Of a stretch of DNA of 7,545 bases, positions 5,718-7,545 are shown one piece after another. Source of the stretch: Candidatus Nitromaritima sp. SCGC AAA288-L16 (GTDB taxonomy: Bacteria; Nitrospinota; Nitrospinia; Nitrospinales; VA-1); the NCBI GenBank assembly GCA_000372225.1, contig AQTY01000049.1, positions 1 through 7,545 on the forward strand. Direction: 5' to 3'. Within the stretch, counting starts at the first letter, position 1, and each line of letters starts with the position of its first letter. The position numbers were made by a program, and so were the translations under genes. A model generated the notes under the pieces. That model saw nothing but the letters and a program-made list of their open reading frames with translations. It searched no databases and was not told the origin of the DNA.

Positions 5718-6007
5718 TCTGTTTTTCTAACTGGTCGGTTTACAGACGACAGCGGTTAGAAATTATTTTGCGTTACTGTGGGGCCTTCGCACAGCGCAAC
5801 CCCAGTCCGAAAGGTGTAAGGGGGCGAAGGGACATGCTCTCCCATGTTTAAAGTAGACACCGACTGCAAGGCAGGAGTGAAGTTTGACCTTGCAGGCCAT
5901 AAGCGACGGAACGGCTCCGAAGGTTAGGATCCTTTAGCAGCTTTTTAGCTTTGGCATGCGGACAACCTCTCGTGTTTTTAAATACGAGGGGCTGTTCGTC
6001 CTATGCC
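5718..6007 (+). ncRNA. Structured non-coding RNA, int-alpA motif-like
   Basis: No protein frame explains this stretch. It is about 52% G+C by hand count (5761-6000), against 23% in the next 60 bases. It folds into consecutive helices on the plus strand: 5724-5762 (eight-pair stem plus inner pairs), 5768-5799 (two five-pair stems around a TTA bulge), 5803-5807/5862-5866 continued by 5813-5817/5857-5861 with an inner hairpin at 5832-5847, 5864-5871/5888-5895, 5907-5919, and a long hairpin at 5953-6007. Placement behind an integrase and an AlpA-like gene fits the int-alpA RNA motif described in proteobacterial mobile elements; that match is from memory. It may be read through from the alpA genes, as no clear promoter stands before it. 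The strand is inferred from this context. Function unknown, probably trans-acting. Confidence 0.75.
5953..6007 (+). other. Long 3' hairpin of the structured RNA
   Basis: GGCAT (5953-5957) pairs with ATGCC (6003-6007), GGAC (5960-5963) with GTCC (5998-6001), and CTCGT (5969-5973) with ACGAG (5984-5988). Short bulges separate these stems and a T/A-rich loop closes them. No T-run follows, so it is not a standard terminator; it is more likely the conserved 3' domain of the RNA. Confidence 0.7.
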
Positions 6008-6098
6008 AATTACTCTGAAACTCACCAAAGGTTAAAATATTAAAATAATTAATTAAATAGGGGTTTAACTATTAATCGTTATCAACCAAAGAATAGTT

Positions 6099-6120
6099 AC
6101 CATAGCCTATTGGTTATGGT
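6099..6120. terminator. Possible bidirectional terminator hairpin
   Basis: ACCATAGCC (6099-6107) pairs with GGTTATGGT (6112-6120), nine pairs including one G-T, around a TATT loop. It covers the stop codon of the minus-strand secreted-protein gene and lies between that gene and the plus-strand RNA. In the plus direction only a short TCTTTT follows, and in the minus direction no real T-run follows, so termination would be weak. Confidence 0.35.
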
Positions 6121-6725
6121 CGGTCTTTTCGAGTCACGGATATAGGTCCGCCTGCTAAAGGCATTTCGCACCTAATATCTGCACCCATACTACTAACTAA
6201 TTGATTTACAGCTATACTTGTAATATCTACAAGCTCACTTTCTAAGTTTTTTGGACGAGATATTTTGCTATAAGCCATATGTGAAAAAAATTTCTTCATA
6301 AATCTCAGCCCAGCTTCTTTTCCAAAAGCATACTCAGGCCCAGAGAAATCATTTAAGATTGATCTTCGAAAATGATTGACATTATCCTTACACATCCTCT
6401 CATGCACATCCATCCCCACTTTAATATCTTGATTAAATAAAGATATTGTATAAATTAATAAAGTGTTTTTCTGATAATAATATTCAACATGTCTAGTCCC
6501 ATATCTAGTAACTAGAGGATGCACCACTTTCGCTTTCCCTTTATCAAAATAAACTAGCTGTTTCTTTTCTACATATTTTTCAAGTTTCCTTATTCCTAAA
6601 TCAAACAAACTAGCAGGTTCATTCTGCAACCATCTAACTCCAGGGGATGGATCGGCCAAAATTTCTTGAGGTAATATGAACATGAATAAGGCAATTCCAG
6701 CTATTAATGATTTCTTATTTATCAT
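6114..6725 (-). CDS. Secreted protein of unknown function
   Basis: The 203-residue precursor begins MINKKSLIAGIALFMFILP and has a clear Sec signal peptide, probably cut after A24 (EILA, then DPSPG). The mature protein has just two cysteines (C112, C186), which could form a disulfide in the periplasm or outside the cell. I recognise no domain. It contains a tyrosine-rich patch (RHVEYYYQKN) and ends in a basic tail (TRKDRP). ATG 6725 is preferred over ATG 6731 because AAGGA lies seven bases before the former and one before the latter. It follows the Sel1-like gene by 26 bases on the same strand, so the two are probably cotranscribed. Confidence 0.8.
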   Translation of the reverse strand: MINKKSLIAGIALFMFILPQEILADPSPGVRWLQNEPASLFDLGIRKLEKYVEKKQLVYFDKGKAKVVHPLVTRYGTRHVEYYYQKNTLLIYTISLFNQDIKVGMDVHERMCKDNVNHFRRSILNDFSGPEYAFGKEAGLRFMKKFFSHMAYSKISRPKNLESELVDITSIAVNQLVSSMGADIRCEMPLAGGPISVTRKDRP

Positions 6726-6751
6726 TTTCATATCCTTTGGTTTTCATAAAA

Positions 6752-7465
6752 TTAATTTAATATATTTTCATTGAGATGCATGAGTTCCAATTTAAATTGT
6801 GCTGCCTCAAACTTTTGTTCTGCAGCAAGCTTTAACCACTTCATTGCTTCTGCATAATCTTCAGCAACTCCTTGTCCGTCGGCATACATCATACCCAAAT
6901 TGAACTGTGCTTCTACATATCCCTGTTCTGCTGAAAGACGAAACAACCTTAATGCCTCTTTGTAGTTTTGTTGTATTCCTCGCCCTTCGTAATACATCCG
7001 TGCCAAATTATTTTGTGCATCAGCATTCTTTTGCGTTGCTGAAAGAAGATACCAATTCCTTGCTTTTTCGGAATCTTTTGGTAGCCATTTCCCTTCTTCA
7101 TAAAACCATCCCATACAGCATTGGGCATCGGCATCACCTTTATAACCAGCAAGTCGATACCACTTTATTGCTTGCTTATAATCCTGTTCAACTCCTAGTC
7201 CGTAGCAATACATTTGTCCCAAAGCAGATTGAGCCATACCATGCCCTTGTTTTACAGCAAGTCGATACCACTTTATTGCTTTCTTGTAATCCTGCTTAAC
7301 TCCTTCTCCCTCTTCAAACATACATCCCAAAACATATTGAGCGCCAGCATCATCTTTATTCGCTAATGACAAAAATAATTTATATGCTGTTTTATAATCT
7401 TCTCTTTCCAAAACATCGCAAGCATGTTCAAAGTCATCATCACTATTTTTTAATTCTTCGTTCAT
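6752..7465 (-). CDS. Sel1-like repeat (TPR-type) protein
   Basis: The 237-residue protein is made almost wholly of Sel1-like repeats of 36 residues. After a 23-residue acidic start they begin at residues 24, 60, 96, 132, 168 and 204; the sixth lacks the usual last loop. Each shows the pattern YxxAxxWYrLAaxqGxxxAQxxLGxMY. Such repeats fold as paired helices and act as protein-binding scaffolds, often in signalling or envelope stress. No signal peptide is seen, so it is probably cytoplasmic, unlike the many secreted Sel1 proteins. Repeats 2 and 3 are nearly identical in DNA, which points to recent duplication. The ribosome binding site of ATG 7465 is weak. A second Sel1-like gene seems to end 25 bases upstream. 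Confidence 0.93.
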   Translation of the reverse strand: MNEELKNSDDDFEHACDVLEREDYKTAYKLFLSLANKDDAGAQYVLGCMFEEGEGVKQDYKKAIKWYRLAVKQGHGMAQSALGQMYCYGLGVEQDYKQAIKWYRLAGYKGDADAQCCMGWFYEEGKWLPKDSEKARNWYLLSATQKNADAQNNLARMYYEGRGIQQNYKEALRLFRLSAEQGYVEAQFNLGMMYADGQGVAEDYAEAMKWLKLAAEQKFEAAQFKLELMHLNENILN

Positions 7466-7490
7466 ATCGCAGTAAAAAGTAATTTGATTA

Positions 7491-7545
7491 TCATTTCTTT
7501 GGTTTCCAGTTTCTTGCCATTGCTTGTGCTTTTTCTATCTATACC
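7491..7545 (-). pseudogene. C-terminal end of an upstream Sel1-like gene, with in-frame TAG
   Basis: Reading in from the right edge, one minus-strand frame gives V, TAG (7541-7539), then IEKAQAMARNWKPKK and TGA. The ending QIEKAQAMARxWKPK is typical of Sel1-like repeat proteins, where the residue before I is usually Q; a single CAG-to-TAG change would explain the stop. The gene would end 25 bases before the intact Sel1-like gene, as in a tandem pair. Only 55 bases are visible, so a sequence error, a real amber mutation and a detached fragment cannot be told apart. A second open frame also crosses these bases and ends at the next gene's ATG. Confidence 0.45.

Noticed and set aside
5933..5941. 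TTTAGCAGC in the RNA as inverse of GCTGCTAAA at 1910-1918, possible att partner
   Set aside because: Only nine bases, in the wrong orientation for a direct-repeat attachment core, and inside a helix-rich RNA region.
6907..7299. 130-codon plus-strand open frame
   Set aside because: It is the antisense of the Sel1-like repeats, and its periodic sequence mirrors the 108-bp repeat of the real gene.
7147..7304. CRISPR-like repeat spacing
   Set aside because: The repeats are in-frame coding units of a Sel1-like protein with a 108-bp period and no uniform spacers.

Overview
The window is AT-rich bacterial DNA, most likely from a proteobacterium or close relative. DapF has the EMCGNGGRC and ETLACGTG signatures in a context closer to Desulfobacterota/Nitrospinota-type enzymes than to the enterobacterial form. 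The integrase, AlpA-type regulator and Cys-rich small protein are a set known from proteobacterial integrative elements. I cannot place the genus.

Positions 1-1079 hold two degenerate 3' halves of a tRNA-Arg (TCT anticodon) on either side of a SAM-dependent methyltransferase gene. This looks like the scar of an old integration at a tRNA gene. The dapF gene (lysine and peptidoglycan precursor synthesis) follows. A compact integrative element begins directly after dapF.

The element (about 1.9 kb to at least 6.0 kb) has three parts. The first is a plus-strand integrase gene, translationally coupled to an unknown 186-residue gene. The second is a convergent minus-strand row of five very small cargo genes: an exported 87-residue protein, a DUF3565-like protein, an unknown 93-residue protein, a small lipoprotein and an unlisted 26-residue membrane peptide. 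Three of their gene boundaries share a repeated ~40-bp block. The third is a plus-strand control module: an AlpA-like regulator, a five-cysteine protein, a 13-codon stub, and then about 290 bases of GC-rich, highly structured non-coding RNA. The order int, alpA, structured RNA fits the published int-alpA RNA motif of proteobacterial mobile elements. That match is from memory and was not searched.

The right side (6.1-7.5 kb) is minus strand: the last codons of an upstream Sel1-like gene interrupted by an in-frame TAG, a six-repeat Sel1-like protein, and a secreted protein of unknown function. No right attachment site or replication gene was found, so the element's right end is not defined.

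In functional terms, the integrase would move the element and the AlpA-like protein would control int or excision from the divergent 5.0-5.18 kb region. The RNA would act in trans or as an element-specific regulator, while the minus-strand genes are exchangeable cargo, mostly directed to the cell envelope.
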